Below are positions 50,021 through 58,317 of a stretch of 64,000 bases of DNA, piece by piece. The stretch comes from Polynucleobacter sp. AP-Melu-500A-A1 (lineage in GTDB: Bacteria; Pseudomonadota; Gammaproteobacteria; Burkholderiales; Burkholderiaceae): NCBI RefSeq assembly GCF_018882125.1, contig NZ_JACVOZ010000001.1, positions 310,001-374,000 on the forward strand, in the 5' to 3' direction. The translations under genes were made by a program, and so were the position numbers. Under the pieces are notes generated by a model. The model saw nothing but the letters and a program-made list of their open reading frames with translations, did not search any database and had not been told where the DNA came from. Numbering within the stretch: position 1 is the stretch's first letter; each line of letters opens with the position of its first letter.

Positions 50021-50689
50021 ATGTTTAGTCTAGATCTAAGTTTCTACAACTGGGAATTATTCACCGGATACATCCTCAAGGGCTTGCTATTTAGTGTGCA
50101 GTTGACTGTCATCGCAACCATTGGCGGGATTGTGGTGGGCACCTTCTTAGCCTTAATGCGTTTATCTGGACGCCCATCTTTGGTCTACCCAGCGACGATT
50201 TACGTCAATACCATGCGTTCGATTCCGCTGGTGATGGTGATTCTTTGGTTCTTCTTGCTCATTCCGATGCTGATTGGCAAACCCATTGGGGCTGACCTGT
50301 CAGCAACCTTGACTTTTATTGCCTTTGAAGCCGCTTTCTTTTCAGAGATTGTGCGCGCGGGCATTCAGTCGGTACCCAAAGGACAAGCCTATGCTGGAGA
50401 GGCTTTGGGTATGACCTATGGTCAAAATATGCGTCTAATTGTTTTACCCCAAGCATTTCGCAACATGATCCCCGTGTTTATGACGCAAACCATCATCTTG
50501 TTCCAGGATACTTCCTTGGTATATGCCATTGGCGCTTACGACTTGCTCAAAGGCTTTGAGATTGCGGGCAAAAATTATGGTCGCCCCATTGAGACTTATA
50601 TCTTGGCAGCAGCAACGTACTTTGTCATTTGTTTTTCGCTATCAAAAATTGTTCGTAAGATTCAAGCTAAAGTTGCGATCATTCGCTAA
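50021..50689 (+). CDS. gltK: Glutamate/aspartate ABC transporter permease GltK
   Basis: Second HisMQ-family permease. The 222 residues include the membrane core, NTMRSIPLVMVILWFF, and the EAA loop (AGEALGMTYGQNMRLIVLPQAFRNMIPV). It forms a heterodimeric channel with GltJ. Confidence 0.92.
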   Translation: MFSLDLSFYNWELFTGYILKGLLFSVQLTVIATIGGIVVGTFLALMRLSGRPSLVYPATIYVNTMRSIPLVMVILWFFLLIPMLIGKPIGADLSATLTFIAFEAAFFSEIVRAGIQSVPKGQAYAGEALGMTYGQNMRLIVLPQAFRNMIPVFMTQTIILFQDTSLVYAIGAYDLLKGFEIAGKNYGRPIETYILAAATYFVICFSLSKIVRKIQAKVAIIR

Positions 50690-50727
50690 TATATTTTTCT
50701 ATTATTGCTACAGACTACAAGACCATC

Positions 50728-51462
50728 ATGATTGAACTTCAAAACGTTTCGAAATGGTATGGCTCCTTTCAGGTTCTGACAGATTGCAGCACCTCAATCA
50801 ATAAAGGTGAGGTAGTGGTGATTTGCGGACCATCAGGCTCTGGTAAATCAACACTCATTAAAACGATTAATGCCCTAGAACCTTTTCAGGCTGGGGAAAT
50901 TATGGTTGATGGCATCAATTTGCACGATCCCAAAACCAATCTTCCAAAATTGCGTTCACGCGTGGGGATGGTATTTCAAAATTTTGAATTATTTCCCCAC
51001 TTAAGTATTACTGAAAACCTAACGCTTGCTCAAATCAAAGTGTTAGGACGCTCAACTGATGAGGCTAAAACCCATGGCTTGAAATATCTTGAGCGAGTGG
51101 GTTTGATTGCACAGAAAGATAAATACCCAGGTCAACTTTCTGGCGGTCAACAGCAACGTGTGGCAATTGCTCGTGCTCTAAGTATGGATCCAATTTTGAT
51201 GTTATTTGATGAACCTACTTCTGCATTGGACCCAGAGATGGTTGGTGAAGTCTTAGATGTCATGGTGAAGTTGGCCAATGAGGGTATGACGATGTGCTGC
51301 GTCTCGCATGAGATGGGATTTGCGCGCAAAGTAGGCAACCGGGTAATTTTCATGGACCAAGGCCGAATTCTGGAGGATTGCAGCAAAGACGAATTCTTCG
51401 GCAATCCAGATGCACGCTCATCCAGGGCGAAAGACTTCTTGTCTAAGATTCTGTCGAACTAA
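50728..51462 (+). CDS. gltL: Glutamate/aspartate ABC transporter ATPase GltL
   Basis: The 244-residue ATPase has Walker A (GPSGSGKSTLI), the signature LSGGQQQRV, Walker B (ILMLFDEPTSALD) and the H-loop CVSHEMGFA. It belongs to the polar amino-acid transporter ATPases (GlnQ/GltL). Its stop is 3 bases from the end of the opposing protease gene. Confidence 0.94.
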   Translation: MIELQNVSKWYGSFQVLTDCSTSINKGEVVVICGPSGSGKSTLIKTINALEPFQAGEIMVDGINLHDPKTNLPKLRSRVGMVFQNFELFPHLSITENLTLAQIKVLGRSTDEAKTHGLKYLERVGLIAQKDKYPGQLSGGQQQRVAIARALSMDPILMLFDEPTSALDPEMVGEVLDVMVKLANEGMTMCCVSHEMGFARKVGNRVIFMDQGRILEDCSKDEFFGNPDARSSRAKDFLSKILSN

Positions 51463-51465
51463 ATC

Positions 51466-52644
51466 CTAGCCTGGCATTTTAGGTTTAGGCCTTTTTCCGA
51501 TGCTGACCTTAAGCTCTAGTTCTTTTCCCTTGCGCAAAACCTTGATAGTGGCCTCATTGCCGGGCCCAAGCTGTGCAATTTGATTGAGTAGCTGTCTTAC
51601 ATCTTTGGTGGACTGATTATTCACTGCAATGAGGACATCCCCAGGCTTCGCGCCACCACGTTCTGCTGGCCCTCCCTCAAGGACTCCGGAGAGTATTACC
51701 CCCTCAATATTGCCTGCTAATCCTAAAGACTCTGCAAGCTCCTTAGAGAGGTTCTGAGGTTCAACTCCAATCCATCCACGCGTTACAGAGCCATTATTCA
51801 AAATGGATTCCATTACTTGTTTAGCTAAGTTGACGGGTATCGCAAATCCAATACCCATTGATCCACCATTGTTAGAAAAGATCGCGGTATTGATACCAAT
51901 CAGATTACCGCGTGTATCAATGAGTGCGCCACCAGAATTTCCTGGATTAATTGCCGCATCCGTTTGAATAAAATTTTCAAATGTGTTGATGCCCACATGG
52001 TCACGCCCCATGGCGGAAACAATTCCTGAGGTAACAGTTTGACCAACGCCAAATGGATTTCCAATTGCAAGTACTACATCGCCCACATGAACAGAATCCA
52101 TTTTTCCGAGTGTGATGGGGGTGGGTAAATTTCTTGCTTCAATCTTTAAAACAGCAATATCTGTTTCTGGATCGCTACCGATTACTTGTGCTTTTAATTT
52201 ACGCCCATCAGTTAATGCCACATCAATATCACTGGCATCGCTAATGACGTGATGGTTTGTCAAAATAATTCCTTCGGGGCTGACTAATACCCCTGAGCCC
52301 AGGCTGGAGCTGGGTTCCTCATCTGGTGGCTGATCACCAAAGAAGAATTTAAACAAAGGGTCTGCAGAGTTACCGTTATTTCCTTTGCGAGATTTTGATT
52401 TGCTTGCAGCTTTGCTCGTGAAAATATTGACCACTGCAGGCATCGATTTTTTAACAGCCTCATGATATGAGCCAGGGCTGATGCTACCGCCGTCATATGC
52501 GCCTTCTCTTAAGGTAATGCTATCGACAAGAGTACTGCTCTGTATGCCATAAAGCCAACTTGGTTTGAGAATCATCACGATAAACCAGGCAGCCAGAAAA
52601 ATGGTGACTACTTGTGCAAATAGAATCCAAAGCCGATTAAACAT
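51466..52644 (-). CDS. Membrane-anchored serine protease, DegS/HtrA family
   Basis: A 392-residue HtrA-family protease with an N-terminal membrane anchor (about 5-27) instead of a clear cleavage site, a trypsin-like domain with the catalytic histidine (TNHHVI), aspartate (DPETDIAVLKI) and serine (NPGNSGGAL), and a single PDZ domain (about 290-385). One PDZ plus an anchor is the DegS layout. DegS starts the sigma-E envelope stress cascade in E. coli, but betaproteobacterial homologues may instead act as general quality-control proteases. Confidence 0.88.
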   Translation of the reverse strand: MFNRLWILFAQVVTIFLAAWFIVMILKPSWLYGIQSSTLVDSITLREGAYDGGSISPGSYHEAVKKSMPAVVNIFTSKAASKSKSRKGNNGNSADPLFKFFFGDQPPDEEPSSSLGSGVLVSPEGIILTNHHVISDASDIDVALTDGRKLKAQVIGSDPETDIAVLKIEARNLPTPITLGKMDSVHVGDVVLAIGNPFGVGQTVTSGIVSAMGRDHVGINTFENFIQTDAAINPGNSGGALIDTRGNLIGINTAIFSNNGGSMGIGFAIPVNLAKQVMESILNNGSVTRGWIGVEPQNLSKELAESLGLAGNIEGVILSGVLEGGPAERGGAKPGDVLIAVNNQSTKDVRQLLNQIAQLGPGNEATIKVLRKGKELELKVSIGKRPKPKMPG

Positions 52645-52647
52645 AAT

Positions 52648-53070
52648 TTATTTTTTCAAGCTATCGCGAATTTCACGCAACAACACAATATCTTCCGGCG
52701 TTGGTGGTGCAGGCGGTGCGTCGATGATCCGAATTTTATTGACGATTTTGATCATTTGAAAAATGACAAAAGCCAAGATAATGAAATTGATCGAAATGGT
52801 AATGAAATTGCCATAGGCAAAAATAGGAACCCCAGCCTTTTTGAGGGCATCGAAGGTTCTAGGGACACCCTCAGGAATTCGACCAAGGACAATAAAGAGG
52901 TTGGTAAAGTCAATATGACCACCCAAAAGGGTAGAAATGACCGGCATAACGATGTCATTTACCAGGGAATCGACAATTTTTCCAAAAGCCCCACCAATAA
53001 TCACGCCAACTGCCAAATCAATCACATTGCCCTTGACGGCAAAGTCGCGAAACTCCTTTAAAACACCCAT
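52648..53070 (-). CDS. mscL: Large-conductance mechanosensitive channel MscL
   Basis: MscL opens under membrane tension to release solutes after osmotic downshock, relevant for a freshwater organism. The 140-residue protein has the N-terminal [24 protein letters not shown] with the pore-lining first helix, a second membrane helix ([20 protein letters not shown]) and the charged C-terminal helix. It lies 3 bases upstream of the protease gene and may share its transcript. Confidence 0.96.
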   Translation of the reverse strand: MGVLKEFRDFAVKGNVIDLAVGVIIGGAFGKIVDSLVNDIVMPVISTLLGGHIDFTNLFIVLGRIPEGVPRTFDALKKAGVPIFAYGNFITISINFIILAFVIFQMIKIVNKIRIIDAPPAPPTPEDIVLLREIRDSLKK

Positions 53071-53127
53071 AATTACCTTCCTTTTTGTCTGTAAACGGAT
53101 TAACCAAAGATTAACCCCATAACTTTC

Positions 53128-53155
53128 TTGCTTACCCCACTTTTTACTTTAAAAT
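53128..53155 (+). promoter_or_regulatory. Candidate petABC promoter
   Basis: TTGCTT (53128-53133), 16 bases, TAAAAT (53150-53155), about 50 bases before the petA start. It fits a sigma-70 promoter and lies in the divergent mscL/petA region. Confidence 0.45.
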
Positions 53156-53205
53156 CCTACCTTTAAGCAATTTCTACCCATAAATACCCTTTTAGGAATT
53201 TGTAA

Positions 53206-53808
53206 ATGAGTGACAAGCCCAGTATGGACAAAGATCGCCGTAAATGGCTGATCGCCACATCGGCAGTTGGTGGCGTAGGCGCAGCTGCAGCCCTTTACCC
53301 TTTTGTGGACAGTTTTGAGCCCTCCGAGCGTGCTAAGGCTGCTGGAGCAGCTGTTGAAGTTGATATTACTGGTATGAAACCAGATGAAATGCGCATGGTT
53401 GAATGGCGCGGTAAGCCTGTATGGGTTGTGCGTCGCACCCCAGAGCAGGTCGCAGAATTATCAAAAATTGATGGTGAATTAGCTGATCCAAATTCACTGC
53501 GTGACCCGGCTCAATATACGCCTCCTTACGCCCAAAACCAATGGCGCTCAATCAAGCCTGAGTATTTTGTAGTAGTGGGTATTTGTACCCACTTGGGATG
53601 CTCTCCAACGCCTAAATTCGAGGCTGGTGCGCAGCCTTCATTACCTAATACTTGGCCAGGTGGCTATCTTTGCCCATGCCATGGCTCCACCTTCGACATG
53701 GCAGGCCGTGTCTACAAAAATAAACCAGCCCCAGACAATCTTGAAGTGCCGCCACACATGTATTTGAGTGATACCAAGATTCTCGTTGGCGATGATAAGA
53801 AAGCCTAA
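53206..53808 (+). CDS. petA: Ubiquinol-cytochrome c reductase Rieske iron-sulfur subunit
   Basis: Rieske protein of the bc1 complex, taking electrons from ubiquinol. The 200-residue protein has a twin-arginine membrane anchor (KDRRKWLIATSAVGGVGAA), then the 2Fe-2S ligands C127, H129 (CTHLGC) and C156, H159 (CPCHGS), with C132 and C158 for the stabilising disulfide. It leads petABC and is a predicted Tat substrate. Confidence 0.97.
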   Translation: MSDKPSMDKDRRKWLIATSAVGGVGAAAALYPFVDSFEPSERAKAAGAAVEVDITGMKPDEMRMVEWRGKPVWVVRRTPEQVAELSKIDGELADPNSLRDPAQYTPPYAQNQWRSIKPEYFVVVGICTHLGCSPTPKFEAGAQPSLPNTWPGGYLCPCHGSTFDMAGRVYKNKPAPDNLEVPPHMYLSDTKILVGDDKKA

Positions 53809-53818
53809 GGAGAGATAA

Positions 53819-55219
53819 ATGGCATTTCACGAAAAAGAAGTTCCAGCAAACGCATCTTCAGCAGAAAAGCTAATGGCATGGGTTGATTCACGTTTGCCTG
53901 TTACAGACGCATTTAAACGTCACATGAGCGAGTATTACGCTCCAAAGAATCTGAATTTTTTCTATATTTTTGGAGCGCTAGCTATTGTTGTTTTGGCTAT
54001 TCAGATTATTACCGGTATTTTCTTGGTCATGAACTATAAGCCAGATGCTGCCAAAGCATTTGAGTCAGTTGAATACATCATGCGTGAGGTTCCTTTCGGA
54101 TGGCTTATACGCTACATGCACTCCACTGGCGCTTCCATGTTCTTCGTCGTTGTATACATGCATATGTTCCGCGGATTGATCTACGGTTCCTATCGCAAGC
54201 CACGCGAATTGATTTGGATTTTTGGATGTGCAATCTTCTTGTGCTTGATGGGCGAGGCCTTCTTTGGTTACTTGCTGCCATGGGGACAAATGTCCTATTG
54301 GGGCGCACAAGTAATCGTGAACTTGTTCTCCGCAATCCCATTCATTGGCCCAGACCTTTCTTTGTGGCTGCGCGGTGACTATGTGGTTGGTGATGCAACC
54401 CTAAACCGTTTCTTTGCATTCCACGTGATTGCAATTCCATTGGTGTTGATTGGTTTAGTTGCTGCCCATATTCTTGCCTTGCATGAAGTTGGCTCAAATA
54501 ATCCAGACGGTGTTGAGATTAAAAATACGGTTGATGCTAAAGGGATTCCTTTGGATGGCATTCCATTCCATCCTTTTTACAGCGTTCATGACGTGATGTA
54601 TCTCGGTGGTTTCTTGATTATTTTTGCTGCAATCGTATTCTTTGCCCCGGAAATGGGCGGATATTTCTTAGAGGCCAATAACTTCATACCAGCAAATCCA
54701 TTTGTAACGCCAACGCATATTGCACCGGTTTGGTATTTCACGCCGTTCTACTCGATGTTGCGGGCAACTACCACTAACTTCCTATTGCCCTTATGGATTT
54801 TCTTGGCAGTGATTTTGGGGATGTTTGCTTGGAACACTAAAGACCTCAAAGTCAAAGGCGCATGCGTTGCTATTGCCCTTGTATTGGCTGGCGGCTTCTA
54901 TGTTTTGGATGCGAAATTTTGGGGTGTTGTGATCATGGGCGGTTCAGTGGTGATCCTATTCTTCTTGCCATGGCTTGATTACTCGCCTGTGAAGTCGATT
55001 CGCTATCGTCCACAGTTTCATAAATATATTTACGGCATCTTTGTCGTGACCTTTGTGATTTTGGGTTACTTGGGTATTCAGCCACCATCCCCAACATTTG
55101 AAAAGATTTCTCAGATTTGCACTATTTATTATCTGGGCTTCTTCTTGGCAATGCCGTTCTGGAGCAAGCTTGGTACTTTCAAGCCAGTCCCAACACGCGT
55201 TACTTTTGAGTCCCATTAA
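53819..55219 (+). CDS. petB: Cytochrome b of the bc1 complex
   Basis: Membrane diheme cytochrome b carrying both quinone sites. The 466-residue protein has eight or more membrane helices, heme-ligand histidines in RYMHSTGASMFF and FHVIAIPLVLIGLVAAHILALHEVG, and the Qo-site region (WGAQVIVNLFSAIPFIG). It is longer than the mitochondrial type because of C-terminal helices, common in betaproteobacteria. It lies 10 bases after petA. Confidence 0.97.
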   Translation: MAFHEKEVPANASSAEKLMAWVDSRLPVTDAFKRHMSEYYAPKNLNFFYIFGALAIVVLAIQIITGIFLVMNYKPDAAKAFESVEYIMREVPFGWLIRYMHSTGASMFFVVVYMHMFRGLIYGSYRKPRELIWIFGCAIFLCLMGEAFFGYLLPWGQMSYWGAQVIVNLFSAIPFIGPDLSLWLRGDYVVGDATLNRFFAFHVIAIPLVLIGLVAAHILALHEVGSNNPDGVEIKNTVDAKGIPLDGIPFHPFYSVHDVMYLGGFLIIFAAIVFFAPEMGGYFLEANNFIPANPFVTPTHIAPVWYFTPFYSMLRATTTNFLLPLWIFLAVILGMFAWNTKDLKVKGACVAIALVLAGGFYVLDAKFWGVVIMGGSVVILFFLPWLDYSPVKSIRYRPQFHKYIYGIFVVTFVILGYLGIQPPSPTFEKISQICTIYYLGFFLAMPFWSKLGTFKPVPTRVTFESH

Positions 55220-55260
55220 TTTAAGCCTGAGATATCAGCAAAGAGAAATTAGGAACTAGT

Positions 55261-56034
55261 ATGAAACGAATTTTGCAAACTTTGATGGGCCTCTGCCAAG
55301 CAACCGTTTTGGTTGCTGCTCTTGGTTTTGGCTTAAATGCCAATGCCAATGAAGGTGGCTTCCCATTGGATAAAGCACCAGATCGCGTAAATAGCAATGC
55401 GTCTTTACAAAATGGCGCCAAGATTTTTGTGAATTATTGCTTGAACTGCCATGCTGCTGCCAGCATGCGTTATAACCGTTTGCGCGATATTGGCTTAACA
55501 GATGAGCAAATTAAAGATAATTTGATTTTGACAGATGCAAAAGTGGGTGATTTGATGACTGTCTCGATGTCACCTAAGGATGCTAAGGTATGGTTTGGTA
55601 AAGTCCCACCGGATTTATCGGTTGAGGCACGTGCTCGTGGCACAGATTGGCTTTATACCTACTTCCGTACTTTTTATAAAGATGATGATCGTCCAACGGG
55701 ATGGAATAACTTGGTATATCCAAACGTAGGTATGCCACACGTACTTTGGCAGCTGCAGGGTGAGCGTGCTGCTAAGTTTGAGGATCGTAAAGACCCGCAT
55801 GACGAGAGTAGAACAGAAAAAGTATTCGTAGGCTTTGAGCAACTTACCCCAGGCACCATGAAGCCGCAAGAGTATGACGATAACATTGCTGATTTGGTTG
55901 CCTTCTTGTCTTGGATGGCTGAGCCAGTTCAACTGGAGCGTAAACGCCTTGGCGTTATAGTGCTCTTGTTCTTGGCACTCTTTACCCTCTTTGCATGGCG
56001 CTTGAATAAAGCGTATTGGAAAGATATTCACTAA
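55261..56034 (+). CDS. petC: Cytochrome c1 of the bc1 complex
   Basis: The 257-residue protein has a signal peptide (about 1-29), the covalent heme motif CLNCH (C60, C63, H64), a methionine-containing sixth-ligand region (YPNVGMPHVLW), and a C-terminal membrane anchor (VIVLLFLALFTLFAW). It receives electrons from the Rieske protein and passes them to soluble cytochromes such as the c4 encoded at 12875. Confidence 0.97.
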   Translation: MKRILQTLMGLCQATVLVAALGFGLNANANEGGFPLDKAPDRVNSNASLQNGAKIFVNYCLNCHAAASMRYNRLRDIGLTDEQIKDNLILTDAKVGDLMTVSMSPKDAKVWFGKVPPDLSVEARARGTDWLYTYFRTFYKDDDRPTGWNNLVYPNVGMPHVLWQLQGERAAKFEDRKDPHDESRTEKVFVGFEQLTPGTMKPQEYDDNIADLVAFLSWMAEPVQLERKRLGVIVLLFLALFTLFAWRLNKAYWKDIH

Positions 56035-56139
56035 AGCAAAGTACGGGCGCCAGAGTTGACGCCCAGCATTAGAAGATATTAAAGCCGCTGTTTGTTGTGC
56101 GTTTGTTGTATTGAAGTAGAAATTTAAGGAAATAAATTT

Positions 56140-56751
56140 ATGATGGTGTTGTACTCGGGTACTAATTGCCCATTCTCGCAACGCTGCCGTTTGGTGCTTT
56201 TCGAAAAAGGCATGGATTTTGAGATCCGTGATGTGGACTTGTTTAACAAGCCAGAAGACATCTCGGTAATGAACCCTTATGGCCAAGTTCCAATTTTGGT
56301 TGAGCGCGATCTCATTTTGTATGAATCAAACATCATCAATGAATATATTGACGAGCGTTTTCCTCATCCACAATTGATGCCGCCTGATCCTGTTGCACGC
56401 GCACGCGCACGTCTCTTTCTCTTTAATTTTGAGAAAGAGTTGTTTGTGCATGTTGCAGCATTGGAAAATGAAAAAGGCAAAGCTGCTGAAAAGACCCATG
56501 AGAAAGCACGTTTAGCTATTCGTGATCGTTTGACTCAGCTTGCGCCTATTTTTGTTAAGAATAAGTACATGTTGGGCGATGAGTTTTCAATGTTAGACGT
56601 AGCGATTGCACCATTGTTATGGCGTCTTGAGCACTATGGCATTGATCTGTCTCGTAATGCTGCTGCTCTACTGAAATACGCTGAGCGTATTTTTAGCCGA
56701 CCTGCTTATATCGAAGCATTAACACCTTCTGAAAAGGTGATGCGCCGCTAA
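56140..56751 (+). CDS. sspA: Stringent starvation protein A
   Basis: SspA is a glutathione-S-transferase-fold protein that binds RNA polymerase and alters transcription during starvation and acid stress. The 203-residue product begins MMVLYSGTNCPFSQRCRLVLFEKGMDFE with a glutaredoxin-like N-terminal half, then the GST C-terminal half. The petABC-sspA-sspB order is standard for beta- and gammaproteobacteria. AAGGAA lies upstream of the ATG. Confidence 0.94.
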   Translation: MMVLYSGTNCPFSQRCRLVLFEKGMDFEIRDVDLFNKPEDISVMNPYGQVPILVERDLILYESNIINEYIDERFPHPQLMPPDPVARARARLFLFNFEKELFVHVAALENEKGKAAEKTHEKARLAIRDRLTQLAPIFVKNKYMLGDEFSMLDVAIAPLLWRLEHYGIDLSRNAAALLKYAERIFSRPAYIEALTPSEKVMRR

Positions 56752-56780
56752 GCAATTAAAGCGGTTCATCACAGTTCAGC

Positions 56781-57188
56781 ATGTCTGACGTTCCAAGTAA
56801 TAAACCCTATCTAATCCGTGCCCTACATCAGTGGTGCACGGATTTTGGTTTTACTCCCTTCATTGCTGTTTTTGTGGATGCTAGGGTAGAAGTGCCTATG
56901 GAGTTTGTAAAGAATAATGAGATTGTTTTAAACCTCTCTCTTGAGGCATGCCATCAGCTCCAACTGGAAAATGACTGGATCAGTTTTCAGGCAAGATTTG
57001 GTGGTATTCCAAGAAAGATCATGGTGCCGGTAAGCCATGTACTGGCAATTTACGCTCGGGAAAATGGCCAAGGGATGTCATTTCCCTTTGATCCTGCGCA
57101 AGCTCGCGATTTACACGTGGCAGATTCAAAAGATCAGGCTCCTGAAAAGCCCACAACCCCAAGACCATCCTTAAGGATTGTGAAATAG
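56781..57188 (+). CDS. sspB: ClpXP adaptor/stringent starvation protein B
   Basis: SspB delivers ssrA-tagged proteins to ClpXP. The 135-residue protein has the substrate-binding domain (KPYLIRALHQWCTDFGFTPF, FQARFGG and VPVSHVLAIYARENGQGM), a flexible linker, and a short C-terminal ClpX-docking segment (PSLRIVK). It lies 29 bases after sspA. Confidence 0.94.
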   Translation: MSDVPSNKPYLIRALHQWCTDFGFTPFIAVFVDARVEVPMEFVKNNEIVLNLSLEACHQLQLENDWISFQARFGGIPRKIMVPVSHVLAIYARENGQGMSFPFDPAQARDLHVADSKDQAPEKPTTPRPSLRIVK

Positions 57189-57205
57189 GCTAAAATATTG
57201 TCATT

Positions 57206-57281
57206 GCCCCTTTAGCTCATCTGGTAGAGCAACTGATTTGTAATCAGTAGGTGGTCTGTTCGAGTCGGACAAGGGGCACCA
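57206..57281 (+). tRNA. tRNA-Thr (anticodon TGT)
   Basis: A 76-base tRNA. The acceptor stem GCCCCTT/AAGGGGC (57206-57212 with 57271-57277) is fully paired, the D-arm reads AGCTCATCTGGTAGAGC, the anticodon stem ACTGA/TCAGT encloses TTTGTAA with anticodon TGT (57239-57241), and the T-arm contains TTCGAGT. The discriminator A is followed by an encoded CCA (57279-57281). Confidence 0.95.
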
Positions 57282-57286
57282 AAATC

Positions 57287-57323
57287 AAAAGGCTTCTAGG
57301 TTAATAAACTTAGAAGCCTTTTT
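57287..57323. terminator. Bidirectional terminator after tRNA-Thr
   Basis: AAAGGCTTCTAgGTT pairs with AACtTAGAAGCCTTT around ATAA, flanked by A- and T-runs on both sides. It can end tRNA-Thr transcription and, on the minus strand, the amidohydrolase transcript. Confidence 0.88.
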
Positions 57324-57343
57324 CTTTAGGGCTACTTCCCAAG

Positions 57344-58297
57344 TTATTTTTTGAGCGAAAAGATGCGTATAGCATTCTTATTGGCTACTTTTTCCATTGT
57401 TACTGGAGAGAGATAAGGCAAAACATTGCCTCTCAATTCAGCAATGATTTCAGAATAGGCTGCATCAATTCCGCAGCAAGGATCTGAGCCTAACAATACT
57501 TGGTCTGGATATGTTTCGATGAACTTTATCCAATTGCGATACAGGCCACCCGAATCAAATGCGTGCGGTGATCTGGGGATATTGAGAAGATTTACATGGA
57601 CCGCTCCCAGGCTTGATAATTCACAGACGATATTCTTACGTTTGCTCAGTATGGCAGCCGGGTTATCTGTATCTTTTGTGCTAAGGCAGTGAGAAAGCAC
57701 TGTAGTGGTATTTGGAAAGTCGGTGGATAAATTTAGGATATCTTTTTCAAAATCGCCATCAAACTCCGCATGGATTTGCACGAAGCCTCCATATCGATTG
57801 GCGATTTCATAAAACTTACGCATGGCCGGATTATCAGTTCTGATGCTGCGGCGAATTCTTGGAGGGCCACTTGAATGATTGTCGGTATGAAATTCACCAA
57901 AACCTTTAATTTTTCCTTCTTTAAATAGTATTTCTGAGCGAGCGTATAGATCCTTAAAGGTTTCATTCTCGGGATCAATTAGTCCACTTCTACCATCTTT
58001 AAAAAATACCTTAAAGAATTCTGGTTGACCAACAGCTGGAATATATCTATTCCCTAGCTCAGCCTGTACATCTTCTCGATAGTCACCAACTGCGCCACCC
58101 CACATTACCCCATTGGCATCCATCATTTCCCGCCACCATTTAGCTGAGCGCGGGTTTTGCCGATACGTATGCATGTGAACATCAGCTATAGGTACTATTT
58201 TTGCTAATTCGATAGATTGGGGATTTGGTTGTGCGTAGCCCCATCCTGAAAGCATCAACATGAGAATGTATAAGACTTGTTTAGTAATGATGTGCAT
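57344..58297 (-). CDS. Secreted metal-dependent amidohydrolase (amidohydrolase_2 family)
   Basis: A 317-residue TIM-barrel hydrolase-like protein with an N-terminal signal peptide (about 1-22, ending in YAQ). Candidate metal and catalytic residues are in IADVHMHTY, FVQIHAEFDGD, TVLSHCLS and LLGSDPCCG. The family includes decarboxylases and lactonases acting on cyclic organic acids; the substrate is not deducible. It lies 20 bases downstream of the MFS transporter gene on the same strand, suggesting uptake and breakdown of one compound. Confidence 0.72.
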   Translation of the reverse strand: MHIITKQVLYILMLMLSGWGYAQPNPQSIELAKIVPIADVHMHTYRQNPRSAKWWREMMDANGVMWGGAVGDYREDVQAELGNRYIPAVGQPEFFKVFFKDGRSGLIDPENETFKDLYARSEILFKEGKIKGFGEFHTDNHSSGPPRIRRSIRTDNPAMRKFYEIANRYGGFVQIHAEFDGDFEKDILNLSTDFPNTTTVLSHCLSTKDTDNPAAILSKRKNIVCELSSLGAVHVNLLNIPRSPHAFDSGGLYRNWIKFIETYPDQVLLGSDPCCGIDAAYSEIIAELRGNVLPYLSPVTMEKVANKNAIRIFSLKK

Positions 58298-58317
58298 TGA
58301 GCGAGATTTGCTTTGAA

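Noticed and set aside
56045..56065. GGGCG/CGCCC hairpin after petC
   Set aside because: Five base pairs only and no following T-run. It overlaps a possible TTGACG box, so neither a terminator nor a promoter can be called with confidence.
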